Shown here: piece after piece, positions 37,601-45,079 of the stretch
Layout of the letters: every line of letters begins with the position of its first letter
How positions within the stretch are numbered: the stretch's first letter is position 1
NCBI GenBank assembly: GCA_964486865.1
Contig: CAZAOZ010000006.1
Span: forward strand, 1 to 64,000
Reading direction: 5' to 3'
DNA: 64,000 nt
Source: Ga0077527 sp964486865
GTDB taxonomy: Bacteria; Pseudomonadota; Gammaproteobacteria; Burkholderiales; SG8-41
Notes under the pieces: generated by a model
Database searches by the model: none
What the model was told of the DNA's origin: nothing
The model's input: the letters and a program-made list of their open reading frames with translations, nothing else
Made by a program: the position numbers and the translations under genes

Positions 37601-40150
37601 GATGCGCCTTGGTTTCAATGTCGCAAATGTACGGAATTGATGCCGTTCACCATCCGCCAACGCTGCGTATCCTGCGCATCCGAGGCTCTAGATCGGCTCG
37701 ACCCATCCGAGAGCCAATATGTCCGCGCACGCAAGGGCTTCTGGCGCGACCCGGTACGCGACGCACTTGGACCCGCACCCAGGCTCCGAAGCATTTCTGT
37801 CGAAGAGCACACCGCCCAGCTTTCTAATCGGGACAATACCCGCGTGCATGCGACCACCGAGAAATTCGAGCTGCGATTCCGCGATGTTCAAATCGAAAGC
37901 CGAGACCGGCCGATTGATGTCTTGAGTTGCACGACCACGATGGAGGTTGGCGTCGATATCGGCTCCCTCGTTGCCGTCGGGTTGCGCAATGTCCCCCCGC
38001 AACGCGAGAACTATCAACAGCGCGCAGGACGTGCGGGACGCCGCGGCTCGTCCATATCCACTGTTCTCACCTACGCGCAGAACGGCCCGCATGACAGCTA
38101 TTATTACAACAATCCAAGCGCAATCGTGGCGGGACCGCCGCGCCATCCGGACATCAAGATCGACAATCCTAAAATTGCCAGACGCCATGTTGCATCGTTC
38201 CTCCTGCAAACATTCTTCCACCGCTACATGGACGACCACAACATTGCTATCGGAGGACAGACATCAGCGCTTTTTAAGGCTCTTGGTAAGGCGCGAGATT
38301 TTTTCTTTGGTGATGGACAGGCCGGGCCATCATTTGAGGGGTTCCGTGTTTGGGTGGACCAAAATGTTATCGCGCCCAACGGTGCGCAGCGCCAGCACAT
38401 TCGTTCGTGGTTGCCGTCGTCCTTGCGTACGGCCCCGAGCAGCCTCGATGAGTGGATTGGCGATGTCGCTTCCGAACTGATCGCCGATCTTCAAGCCATC
38501 ATGCAGGGCTTTCGTCCGCCGCAGCAGGCCGCCGTAGGAAATGCGGCTGGCGGGGCGAATGATGAAGATGACGACGATGACAGCGATGCCGACCGCAGTG
38601 CGCTAGGCGATGAAGAATTGCTTGAGTTTCTCTTTAGCCAAGGGCTGCTGCCAAGCTACGCCTTTCCAACAGACCTGACGAGTTTCCTTGTCGAACGTCT
38701 CGGCCCACCAACCGCCGGTCGGCGCCGGAAAATGGAAATTGTTGAGCGGCCCCAACAAGGGATTGGCAAAGCGCTTAGCGAATATGCACCGGGCCGTCTC
38801 ATCGTAATCAACAAGGAGACCTACCGATCAGGTGGCGTTGTCGCGAATACCTTACCTACAGTTCACGACCGCGCCGGCCCGCTATTTGCCGACGTTCAGG
38901 AGATTGTCCATTGCGACAGGTGCAGCTTTGTGCGGGACCCGGTAGACAATCACGCGCCGGAAGCAAACTGCCCGGTGTGCGGCGGGACACTCCAACGCAC
39001 GCGCATGATCGTACCGCAAGTGTTCTTACCGGAGGGCGGCAGGGCGCTCGCTGAAGATGATCGCGAGCAGGACATAACTTATGCCACTGGCGCGCAATTC
39101 CCGGTACCTGTAGGTGCAAATGACGTGCCCGGACTTCAACTAGCTGGCGCCAGACTCTCCTTTGCCGTCACAGCGGACCGAAAGCTTATTACCGCGAACA
39201 AGGGCCAGGTGCAGGACGAGACGTTCAAAGGCTTCTGGATATGCGACAAATGCGGCAGTGCTGCGCTGGACCAGCCCTCCGCCGCTGCACACGACCGGCC
39301 ATACCAAATTGAGTTCTCCTTCGGCCGCCCCAATCCACCGCGCCGTTGCAATGGCGCTTTTCACAATGTCTTCCTAGGACAAGTGTTTGCTACCGACATT
39401 CTGCTCCTTCGCTTGACACTTGCGGCACCAATGGCGATTGATACAAATAATGTAGTTGTGCTGCGTACCCTTGAGGACGGGCTCTACTCTGTCGCAGAGG
39501 CTCTGCGTCTCTCGGCAAGCCGGCATCCTCAACTTGATCTTGATCCGTCGGAATTTGGTGCGGGCTTCCGCATTGTTCCGTCCACTGAAGGCGCCGACCA
39601 ACTCCATCTCGACGTATATCTGTACGACACGCTTTCCGGCGGCGCAGGCTATGCGGAACTTGCCGGCCGATACCTTGATGAAATTTTGGACAGCGTTCTC
39701 TCCCTGCTAGAGAACTGTCCCGCGCATTGCGACCGCTCATGTGAGAGCTGCTTGCGCCATTACCATAACCAACACTTACGCGGCCGTCTCGACCGTTTTG
39801 TTGGCGCGCAATTATTGCGCTATGCGCGTTCCGGAGAAATTCCGGCAGAAGCGCCTGCACCAGACCAGGCCGCGAATCTGGAAGCGCTCGCGCGCTTGCT
39901 CGAACTCGACGGTTTTGTATGTAACCCTCTCGTGGAAGTCGATGGTCGTACAGTCCCCTTGCGGGTGACGCAGGGCAACAAAGCCGTTGCCGTCGGTGTC
40001 CAATCGGGCTTGCTCGTGACAGGCTGGGATGGCCATTCTCTGGCACAAATGCGGCCGGGCCACGCGCGCCGAATACTCAACGACTACATCTTGCGCAGGA
40101 ATCTTCCTGACGAGCACCGCTTGGTTAGCGAGGCGTTTCAGGGTCTGTGA
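34610..40150 (+). CDS. druE: Druantia anti-phage system helicase DruE (DEAH box, DUF1998)
   Basis: 1846 residues, the signature gene of Druantia systems. Superfamily 2 helicase motifs: Q-like YVHQATALEAFF (about 98), Walker A ASGTGSGKTES (about 118-128), DEAH box D340-E341-A342-H343, motif III-like LTSASLG, and in the second RecA domain TTTMEVGVDIGSL (about 1108-1120) and QRAGRAGRRG (about 1137-1146). Zinc-ribbon-like CxxC pairs sit near 1004-1030, 1435-1460 and 1545. A DUF1998 cysteine cluster with CESCLRHYHNQHLRGRLDR lies near 1712-1730. It presumably supplies ATP-driven nucleic-acid translocation to the defence complex. Confidence 0.95.
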   Translation: MTQETPILDHGIHRTVFRLTESLRSYIEAQYHIRNESLIGERRLLLEEPGAVSQVPLVESTPVYEVGAPYAALDLPQPVKDCLSQLAALNVGLYATPYVHQATALEAFFARSTDLIVASGTGSGKTESFLMPIIGQLAVEAARNTQSAVMPGIRALLLYPMNALVNDQLSRIRRLFGGRAASAIISASRPLPVRFASYTGRTPYPAPRSSARDTARIEPLFEDFYLPILADPRKEAQLRAVGQLPEKDLARFFGKEFEEIQGTRKGPRRLRHWERRLLTQDGDRELMTRHETQARCPEILITNYSMLEYMLMRPIERPLFQQTRDWLRVDPANELIIVLDEAHMYRGAGGAEVALLLRRLLSRLDVPRERVRFILTSASLGSGDEATRAITRFGHELTGLAENSSRRFEVIRGTREGRQGARDATEREAKALHDFNLTAFERHATDPHAASRAVDELCTSLDWPRSVPDRGLPDFLFECLTGFGPAERLLDVVAGTAVLLPELQQRLFGNSVHAQRASASLIALATFARRQRDGRVLLPTRLHMFFRGLPALFACVDPRCTHARASPGTNILGRLHTHACERCECGGRVYELLTHRECGTAFLRGYADGPRGDFLWHVPSGPLREGHQAPLTEIELLVDGEPHLDQADRCLTAWLDIKSGRLLHQEPANQVGFRCVFLPDAGLDWGGGVRFSACPVCRATTLRSGRSTIMDHATKGEAPFANLVKTQLDAQPAVREETRYMPNGGRKVLLFSDGRQKAARLARDIPREVEQDIFRQVLAVAAARLVATGRDARPMAHLYIAVLTVLRDFNLPMFDRDDARRIEQEIEKLEKDHDGESLSELLSDYVPADSPSRYKVALLKQLCGRYYSLTGTSVGLVLPTRRALEKLRTQVCNAVPSLSEADVENLAAAWVSELADKFALDRDIAAPIRSLAAGYWSATWGTDGRFERTLRKQLSTMLGVSDATVSTIESLLTNELAFQQDGAFFLDRDKIRIHIDLDAPWFQCRKCTELMPFTIRQRCVSCASEALDRLDPSESQYVRARKGFWRDPVRDALGPAPRLRSISVEEHTAQLSNRDNTRVHATTEKFELRFRDVQIESRDRPIDVLSCTTTMEVGVDIGSLVAVGLRNVPPQRENYQQRAGRAGRRGSSISTVLTYAQNGPHDSYYYNNPSAIVAGPPRHPDIKIDNPKIARRHVASFLLQTFFHRYMDDHNIAIGGQTSALFKALGKARDFFFGDGQAGPSFEGFRVWVDQNVIAPNGAQRQHIRSWLPSSLRTAPSSLDEWIGDVASELIADLQAIMQGFRPPQQAAVGNAAGGANDEDDDDDSDADRSALGDEELLEFLFSQGLLPSYAFPTDLTSFLVERLGPPTAGRRRKMEIVERPQQGIGKALSEYAPGRLIVINKETYRSGGVVANTLPTVHDRAGPLFADVQEIVHCDRCSFVRDPVDNHAPEANCPVCGGTLQRTRMIVPQVFLPEGGRALAEDDREQDITYATGAQFPVPVGANDVPGLQLAGARLSFAVTADRKLITANKGQVQDETFKGFWICDKCGSAALDQPSAAAHDRPYQIEFSFGRPNPPRRCNGAFHNVFLGQVFATDILLLRLTLAAPMAIDTNNVVVLRTLEDGLYSVAEALRLSASRHPQLDLDPSEFGAGFRIVPSTEGADQLHLDVYLYDTLSGGAGYAELAGRYLDEILDSVLSLLENCPAHCDRSCESCLRHYHNQHLRGRLDRFVGAQLLRYARSGEIPAEAPAPDQAANLEALARLLELDGFVCNPLVEVDGRTVPLRVTQGNKAVAVGVQSGLLVTGWDGHSLAQMRPGHARRILNDYILRRNLPDEHRLVSEAFQGL

Positions 40151-40489
40151 GGAAGGGAAAGGGGGGGGCGGGCCACGTTGGAAAAGACAGCGGTGGTACT
40201 ATGCCGTGCGACGTAGCATGCAGTTATGAGAGAAGCGGACGAGATTGTAGCCTTCGCGATGGCAAGAAATTTAGTTCGAGGACGGATCGGTCTGCGATGT
40301 GGCTGGGATCAAATCGCAAAGTATTATGTGTTATGCATTGTCGAAAAGTGCGTGCACGTTTAACGACATGCGTCAAAAATGTCGAATTGCCTTCGCGTCC
40401 CAAGGCACGGCGGCCAGACCGCGCGGATTAGAGGTGATCCGGTGGGTTGCGCCGCCGTGCGGTTATCCCGCCTACAATCCCGAAGTGAT
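40151..40489. other. Non-coding gap after druE
   Basis: No convincing gene. A G-run (40160-40170) lies just after the druE stop. A 45-codon ORF at 40226-40363 has no recognisable relatives and no good ribosome site. The last about 65 bases (from 40424) resemble the sequence downstream of the intact MmgE/PrpD gene near 42576-42656. Confidence 0.45.
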
Positions 40490-40700
40490 TCAGGTAGCAA
40501 AGCGTTTCGGCCTGCCGCGCCTCACGGCCAGTGTCGCAATCTGTCGCATTTTCAAAATTCTGGATTGCCGCACACAGCCGCGCCACGGCATCGGACGGCA
40601 GCACGCGCCGCGCAGTTGTCGAATTTTCCTTGAGTCGTTCTGCCGATAATGGCTGACCACGCTGTGGCTCAACGTCTGGTAGGTTGCGGTGACTTTGGCT
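40490..40700 (-). pseudogene. Degenerate copy of the 3' end of an MmgE/PrpD gene
   Basis: Read leftward, this stretch matches the last about 65 codons of the intact MmgE/PrpD gene at 42657-44042, including PL.AERLKE, SDAVARL.AAI and FENA. The equivalent of the stop codon is at 40490-40492. One base is missing in the AAGGAAAA run and further small differences break the frame, so it cannot be functional. The similarity continues past the stop into the flanking sequence, so a genomic segment rather than a gene was copied. It flanks the ImmA/IrrE-PIN pair on the left as the intact gene does on the right. Confidence 0.8.
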
Positions 40701-40798
40701 CTGGCGCACCTCCAAATTATTCGTTAACTAATTGTTTTTAATAAATATTTTATCCGACACTTGTTGTGGAAAGCCCTGATCTCCCTTTGTCAGCCATA

Positions 40799-40829
40799 GC
40801 AAGATTATCTTGCAAAATATGTTATGCAA
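40799..40829. promoter_or_regulatory. Operator-like palindromes upstream of the XRE-ImmA/IrrE gene
   Basis: GCAAGATTATCTTGC (40799-40813) is a perfect palindrome around a TTA centre. A second inverted pair TTGCA (40810-40814)/TGCAA (40825-40829) overlaps it. Both lie 67-97 bases before the ATG of an HTH protein, in an AT-rich stretch, the usual place for autoregulation by XRE-type repressors. Confidence 0.5.
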
Positions 40830-40895
40830 TGATAAGTTAAGCGCCTCTCAAGTGCCGCGTCTGCGGTATTTCGGGCAGGAACTACGGGAGGCTCC

Positions 40896-42002
40896 ATGAA
40901 CCAACTCATCATCCGTCGGCTGAAGGCCGCGCGGGAAAAGCTCGGCCTCACGCAGGCGCAGCTCTCTGAAAAACTCGGCTTCAAGGATCGCCAGACACTG
41001 GCGACTATCGAAGCCGGGCAGCGCAAGATCAGCGCCGAGGAGTTGTTGCGGGCAATGCAGGTCTTCAACGTGGAACTGGAGTATTTCACCGATCCTTTTC
41101 GGCTGGAGGGCGAGGGGCGGTTTTCGTGGCGTACGGCGAAAACCGCCGCGGCGAAATCCCTCGCTGATTTTGAGATCAAAGCCGGACGTTGGATCGCGCT
41201 CTATCGCATGCTGGGCGAAGGCAGGGTGGCCCCAACCGATCCGTTGCAACCTCGACTCCCGCTGACCAAGTTCAGCACATTCGAGTCGGCGCAAAGGGCG
41301 GCCGAGGATTTGGGCCGTGCCTGGAATCTTGGGGAAATCCCGGCTTTGTGGCTGGAGCAGCGCGTGCGCGAGAAGCTGGGTGCGCTGGTGTTGTATGTGA
41401 ATGCGCCAAAAATGATTTCCGGCGCGGCGTGCCAGTTGCCAGAACTGAATGCAATACTGATCAATCGTGACGAACCCCAAGGTCGACGGCACTACGATTT
41501 GGCGCACGAAACGTTTCATTTGCTGACGTGGGAACAGATGCCGCCGGAGCACGCCGAAGGCGATATTCCGCGGGGCGGCAAGGGGCAGCGGGTCGAGCAA
41601 CTGGCGGACAACTTTGCTTCCGCATTACTGATGCCTCAACGCTCACTGGCGCCACGCTGGCAGGCGCGCGACGGTCGAGAGATTCACGCCTGGCTGAATG
41701 CGACGGCCACGGAGTTTCTGGTGACTGCGGTTGCTCTCAAGTGGCGGCTGGTGCAATTGGAATGGCTGAACAAGTCGGAACTGGCGAAAATCCGGGATGA
41801 AAAGCTGACCGCGAATGGCCAGTCCAAGGAGAGCCGGCCCAAGCCACGACTATTCAGTGCCGAATTCATGGGCCGGCTGCATCGCGCGCTGTCCGGCGGC
41901 AAGTTGTCTGTTCGCAAAGCGGCCTCGCTGCTGGATACAACGATAGAAGATTTGGCTGAACTGTTTACAGTGCACGAACTGACCGTGCCGTTCGACTTGT
42001 GA
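40896..42002 (+). CDS. XRE-HTH / ImmA-IrrE metallopeptidase fusion
   Basis: 368 residues, with GGGAGG a few bases before the ATG. N-terminal helix-turn-helix (about 6-58, REKLGLTQAQLSEKLGFKDRQTLATIEAGQRK). The ImmA/IrrE (M78, COG2856) domain has HETFH (H204, E205, H208) and a downstream acidic ligand region EQLADNFASALLMP (about 233-246). A C-terminal helical part follows. Such proteins repress and are also zinc proteases that cleave repressors or antitoxins in phage, ICE and toxin-antitoxin modules. The following PIN gene, 13 bases on, is its probable partner. Confidence 0.9.
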   Translation: MNQLIIRRLKAAREKLGLTQAQLSEKLGFKDRQTLATIEAGQRKISAEELLRAMQVFNVELEYFTDPFRLEGEGRFSWRTAKTAAAKSLADFEIKAGRWIALYRMLGEGRVAPTDPLQPRLPLTKFSTFESAQRAAEDLGRAWNLGEIPALWLEQRVREKLGALVLYVNAPKMISGAACQLPELNAILINRDEPQGRRHYDLAHETFHLLTWEQMPPEHAEGDIPRGGKGQRVEQLADNFASALLMPQRSLAPRWQARDGREIHAWLNATATEFLVTAVALKWRLVQLEWLNKSELAKIRDEKLTANGQSKESRPKPRLFSAEFMGRLHRALSGGKLSVRKAASLLDTTIEDLAELFTVHELTVPFDL

Positions 42003-42015
42003 AAGATCGAACGCC

Positions 42016-42516
42016 ATGCGCCCCGGTCAGTCGGTTCTGGTGGATACCAATATCATCATTGAGGCTGTCCGCACAAATTGCTGGGGTGCGCTGACGGCTC
42101 GGTTCACCATTGAAACCGTCGATAAATGTTGTGAAGAAGCGCGTACTGGCCGGCAGCATCGCCCGGGGTATGTGGCGATTGAGGAGAAGGTACTGCGCGA
42201 GAAGTTGGTCACGAACATGGTGTCCGACACGGAACTGGCGGGTTTAAGCATCCAATATGCTGATGCTGCTCTTCTCGATGATGGTGAGCGACATTTGTGG
42301 GCACACGCCGTTACGCGCGGCGATTTATGGATTGCATCCACTGGCGACAAGGCAGCGTTTTTTGCGGCATGTGCTTTGGGGTGGCGTGACCGGCTGGTGT
42401 CGCTTGAGGAACTGGCCGATGTTGCGGGGGCGAGGCATGCCTTGAAGCAGATCAAGCCGCAGTTTACCAAGGCACGGCTTGAGCTATGGGGCGTGGAGTT
42501 TGTGCTGCGGAGCTAG
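42016..42516 (+). CDS. PIN-domain-like putative toxin nuclease
   Basis: 166 residues. The N-terminal strand SVLVDTNIIIEAV places the first PIN acidic residue at D10. DDGERHLWAHA (about 86-97) and STGDKAAFFAACALGW (about 106-121) supply the further acidic residues of a PIN active site. PIN nucleases of the VapC type cut RNA. The domain is longer than usual VapC (about 130-140 residues). It follows the XRE-ImmA/IrrE gene by 13 bases, so the upstream protein is the likely antidote or regulator. Not a classic VapBC pair because no small antitoxin is present. Confidence 0.75.
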   Translation: MRPGQSVLVDTNIIIEAVRTNCWGALTARFTIETVDKCCEEARTGRQHRPGYVAIEEKVLREKLVTNMVSDTELAGLSIQYADAALLDDGERHLWAHAVTRGDLWIASTGDKAAFFAACALGWRDRLVSLEELADVAGARHALKQIKPQFTKARLELWGVEFVLRS

Positions 42517-42656
42517 GGGCGTAAGTTAGGTTGAGCTTGCAAACCCCCAACAACAAAACGATCAGGCGTGACTACGTCACGCGGATTAGAGGCAGACCGG
42601 CGGGTTACGCTGCTGCGCAGCTCCACTCGCCCTACAACACTGCACTTCCGGATTAG

Positions 42657-44042
42657 TCAGGTCGCAACCCGCTTCGGCCCGCCGCGCCCAGCCGCCAGCG
42701 CCGCAATCTCGCGCACGTCCTTGGCGTTTTCGAAATCCTTGATCGCCGCATACAGCCGCGCTACCGCATCGGACGACAGCGCGCGCGCCGCGCAGTTGTC
42801 GAATTTTTCCTTGAGCCGTTCCGCGGGCAGCGGTTTGTCCACGCTGCGGCCCAGTGCCTGGTCGGTTTTGGCGCTGACGGTGCGGCCGTCGGTCAGCGTG
42901 ACCTTCACTTCCGCGCCGAAATGGTTGTCGGCGGGGAATTGCGCGGTGGTGTAAGTCATCGCGTGGATTTTCGGCAGCAGGGCGCGGATCGCCGGATCTT
43001 TCCAGGTGTCGCCTTCGAACTGCTCGATCTTCACCGTGCGATCCTGCAGCGCGCGCGCCAGCGTGTATTGCACGCTGAACTTGGCGTCGAGTGACGATTG
43101 CGGGTCGGGGCGGTTGGTGTGTTCCAGGCGGCGCGGGTGGGTCCACGATTCGATTTTCGCGACGTTGCCGGGCGTGAGGTTGTGTTTCTGCACCAGTTCG
43201 AGCATGCAGTCGATCGCCGGATGCGTGCTGCCGCAGCAGGGATACTGCTTGATGGCGATGCCGGGGCGGGTGATGTCCAGCGGATTGGCCCATGCCGGGA
43301 GCGCTTTCGCGGCATCGTAATTGCCGGCGCCGTTGAAGACTTCGAAATAACCCTGCTTGTGTTCGAACGCCTGGTCGCCGGCGGTGAATCCGTCGCGCGC
43401 CAGCAGCGCCGCGAACAGGCCGCTGCGCGCGCAGTGGCCGATATGCAGCGGCTTGGTCATGGTGCCGAAGTTGGATTTGACGCCGGCGGCGAGCGACGCT
43501 GCAATCGACAGCGCGGTGGCGGTCTGTGCGGCGGAGAGTTTGAGCAGATGCGCGCAGGCGGCGGCGGCGCCGAACACGCCGATGGTCGCCGTGGGGTGCC
43601 AGCCCTTGGTGTATTGATGAAAATTCACCACCATCGACAGTTTGCATTCGGTTTCAAAACCCGCCACATAAGCGGCGATGAAATCTTTTCCGCTGGCGCC
43701 GGTTTCATCCGCGAGTGCGAACAGTGCGGGCAGTATGGGCACCGACGGATGGCCGCCCAGCGTGTTGTTGCAGTCGTCGAAATCCAGCGCGTGCGCCGCG
43801 GTGCCGTTGATCAGCGCGGCATCGAGCGCACCGACGCGCCGTGCATGGCCGAACACCAGTGCCGGGCCGCTGCTGGAGCCCGATACGCCGAGCAGGATGC
43901 GCGTCGCATCTTCGCTGGCGCCGGCGAGAGTGACGCCGACGGTGTCGAGGATGCCGACTTTGGCCCAGTACACCGCGTCCGCGGGCAGGGCGTTGTATTG
44001 TAACACATTGATTTTATTAGATAATTCTGTAGCGAAACTCAT
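42657..44042 (-). CDS. MmgE/PrpD family protein (fourth copy, next to selC)
   Basis: 461 residues, GGAGAAA ribosome site before the ATG at 44042. Family patterns: VGILDTVGVTLAGASEDATRIL, LINGTAAHALDFDDCNNTLGGHPSVPILPAL (about 75-105), FGTMTKPLHIGHCARSGLFAALLA (about 195-218) and KQYPCCGSTHPAIDCMLEL (about 262-280). It stands 34 bases from the 3' end of selC and is alone. It belongs to the same fold as the three cluster copies but is clearly diverged from them. Its 3' end exists in a second, degraded copy at 40490-40700. Confidence 0.94.
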   Translation of the reverse strand: MSFATELSNKINVLQYNALPADAVYWAKVGILDTVGVTLAGASEDATRILLGVSGSSSGPALVFGHARRVGALDAALINGTAAHALDFDDCNNTLGGHPSVPILPALFALADETGASGKDFIAAYVAGFETECKLSMVVNFHQYTKGWHPTATIGVFGAAAACAHLLKLSAAQTATALSIAASLAAGVKSNFGTMTKPLHIGHCARSGLFAALLARDGFTAGDQAFEHKQGYFEVFNGAGNYDAAKALPAWANPLDITRPGIAIKQYPCCGSTHPAIDCMLELVQKHNLTPGNVAKIESWTHPRRLEHTNRPDPQSSLDAKFSVQYTLARALQDRTVKIEQFEGDTWKDPAIRALLPKIHAMTYTTAQFPADNHFGAEVKVTLTDGRTVSAKTDQALGRSVDKPLPAERLKEKFDNCAARALSSDAVARLYAAIKDFENAKDVREIAALAAGRGGPKRVAT

Positions 44043-44075
44043 CGCATTTCTCCTGCCCTGAGGCTGCGCGGGTAA

Positions 44076-44170
44076 TGGCGGAAGAGAGTGGGAGTCGAAC
44101 CCACACAGGACCGCTCGCGGCCCCTACCGGGTTTGAAGTCCGGCCGCCCCACCGGGAGCGATTCCCTTCC
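44076..44170 (-). tRNA. selC: tRNA-Sec (anticodon TCA)
   Basis: 95 bases including an encoded CCA (TGG at 44076-44078 on the + strand). The 8-bp acceptor stem 5' GGAAGGGA / 3' TCTCTTCC (one G-U), a long variable arm (GGGGCCGCGAGCGGTCC region) and anticodon TCA (complement TGA at 44134-44136) identify the selenocysteine tRNA, which is longer than any other bacterial tRNA. It decodes UGA with SelB. selB and selA lie 2.6 kb away on the same strand. Confidence 0.97.
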
Positions 44171-44222
44171 GTTGTTTTGTGTTGCGCGGTCGCCATTGTA
44201 AGTCGGCGCGGCGCGTGTGCGT

Positions 44223-44302
44223 AGAAGCCATCTCAAAAATCCCCTCTCCCCAACCCTCTCCCCGCAGATGCGGGGAGAGGGAGTGTTTTTGAGATGGCTT
44301 CT
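44223..44302. repeat. Composite repeat: 17-bp perfect inverted repeat enclosing a C/G-rich palindrome
   Basis: AGAAGCCATCTCAAAAA (44223-44239) is exactly inverted at 44286-44302. Between them lies a CCCTCTCCCC family palindrome (44240-44282). The nested structure looks like a small mobile or REP-type element. A related left half (TATCTCAAAAATTCCCTC) recurs at 44917-44934. Confidence 0.8.
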
Positions 44303-44324
44303 GGTGTGTTCCAGGTTGTGGTGC

Positions 44325-44873
44325 TCAAGATTTGCGCGCCGCGCTGAGCACGACGGGTGCAATTTCCACGGTGCGCGCGCCGTCGGTCAGCCACGCCGTG
44401 CCGTCCTGCACGGTGCATTGCAGCTGCATCGTGCGTTGCGCGAGCTTGGCCATATCCTGTGTCGCGGCCGGCGGCAGTTCGATGACGGTCAGGTTGTCGG
44501 GGCGGGCCAGCGTGCCTTGCGCATCCTGCCACCATTTCGCCGCGTTGCGGCCGTAGGTGTAGAGGCGCACCTGCGCGGCGCGGCCGCAGGCCTTGCGCAC
44601 CAGCTTTTCATCGGGCAGGCCGACTTCGATCCACAGTTCGATCATGCCGGTCAGATCCTTGCGCCACAGGGCGGGCTCGTCGTCGCTGCTCAGGCCTTTG
44701 CCGAAAACCAGGTCCTCACCGGCGTTCAGCGCAAAGGCCAGCAGCCGCGCCATCATGCGTTCATCGGTTTCGGAGGGATGGCGCGCCAGCACCAGCGCAT
44801 GGGTGGCGTAGTAACCGCGATCCATGTCGGTGACGGTGAGGTCGGCCTTGAAGATGGTTGCACTGAGCGCCAT
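44325..44873 (-). CDS. yaeQ: YaeQ family protein
   Basis: 182 residues, usual YaeQ length. The sequence follows the family throughout: MALSATIFKADLTVTDMDRGYY, HPSETDERMMARLLAFAL, LWRKDLTGMIELWIEVGLPD and a C-terminal WLTDGARTVEIAP. YaeQ has a PD-(D/E)xK-like fold; the E.coli homologue was once proposed as an RfaH suppressor and its true function is unknown. It lies between repeat-rich gaps on both sides. Confidence 0.93.
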   Translation of the reverse strand: MALSATIFKADLTVTDMDRGYYATHALVLARHPSETDERMMARLLAFALNAGEDLVFGKGLSSDDEPALWRKDLTGMIELWIEVGLPDEKLVRKACGRAAQVRLYTYGRNAAKWWQDAQGTLARPDNLTVIELPPAATQDMAKLAQRTMQLQCTVQDGTAWLTDGARTVEIAPVVLSAARKS

Positions 44874-44928
44874 GAACTGGTTACTGTGTTGTGGTGATGG
44901 AGATGATTGAAAACTTATCTCAAAAATT

Positions 44929-44968
44929 CCCTCTCCCCCGGTTGGGGGAGAGGGATAGGGTGAGGGGC
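44929..44968. repeat. C/G-rich palindromic repeat upstream of yaeQ
   Basis: CCCTCTCCCCC / GGGGGAGAGGG with a short GTT centre, then an AGGGTGAGGGG tail. Member of the same family as 26523-26565; it lies in the divergent gap between yaeQ and the DUF1415 gene. Confidence 0.75.
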
Positions 44969-45014
44969 CGTGCGCAGGATTTTATTTTCCCTGCGAAGAT
45001 TGACGATCTTTTTG

Positions 45015-45058
45015 CTCCTCTCCCCAACCCTCTCCCCGCTATCGCGGGGCGAGGGAGC
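45015..45058. repeat. C/G-rich palindromic repeat upstream of the DUF1415 gene
   Basis: CTCCTCTCCCC and CCCTCTCCCCGC / GCGGGGCGAGGGAG arms. Second copy in the 206-base yaeQ/DUF1415 gap, ending 21 bases before the ATG, so the promoter or leader of that gene lies within repeat DNA. Confidence 0.75.
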
Positions 45059-45079
45059 GTCTTTGGAGGCTGCTTTTGA

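Noticed and set aside
40226..40363. 45-codon ORF between druE and the MmgE/PrpD fragment
   Set aside because: No ribosome site, no relatives recognised, length within chance expectation.
42016..42516. Classical VapC of a VapBC pair
   Set aside because: The protein is longer than VapC and the upstream gene is an HTH-metalloprotease rather than a small AbrB/RHH-type antitoxin.
44076..44170. Suppressor or other long-arm tRNA (Ser/Leu) instead of tRNA-Sec
   Set aside because: Anticodon TCA, 95-base length, 8-bp acceptor stem and nearby selA/selB fit only selC.
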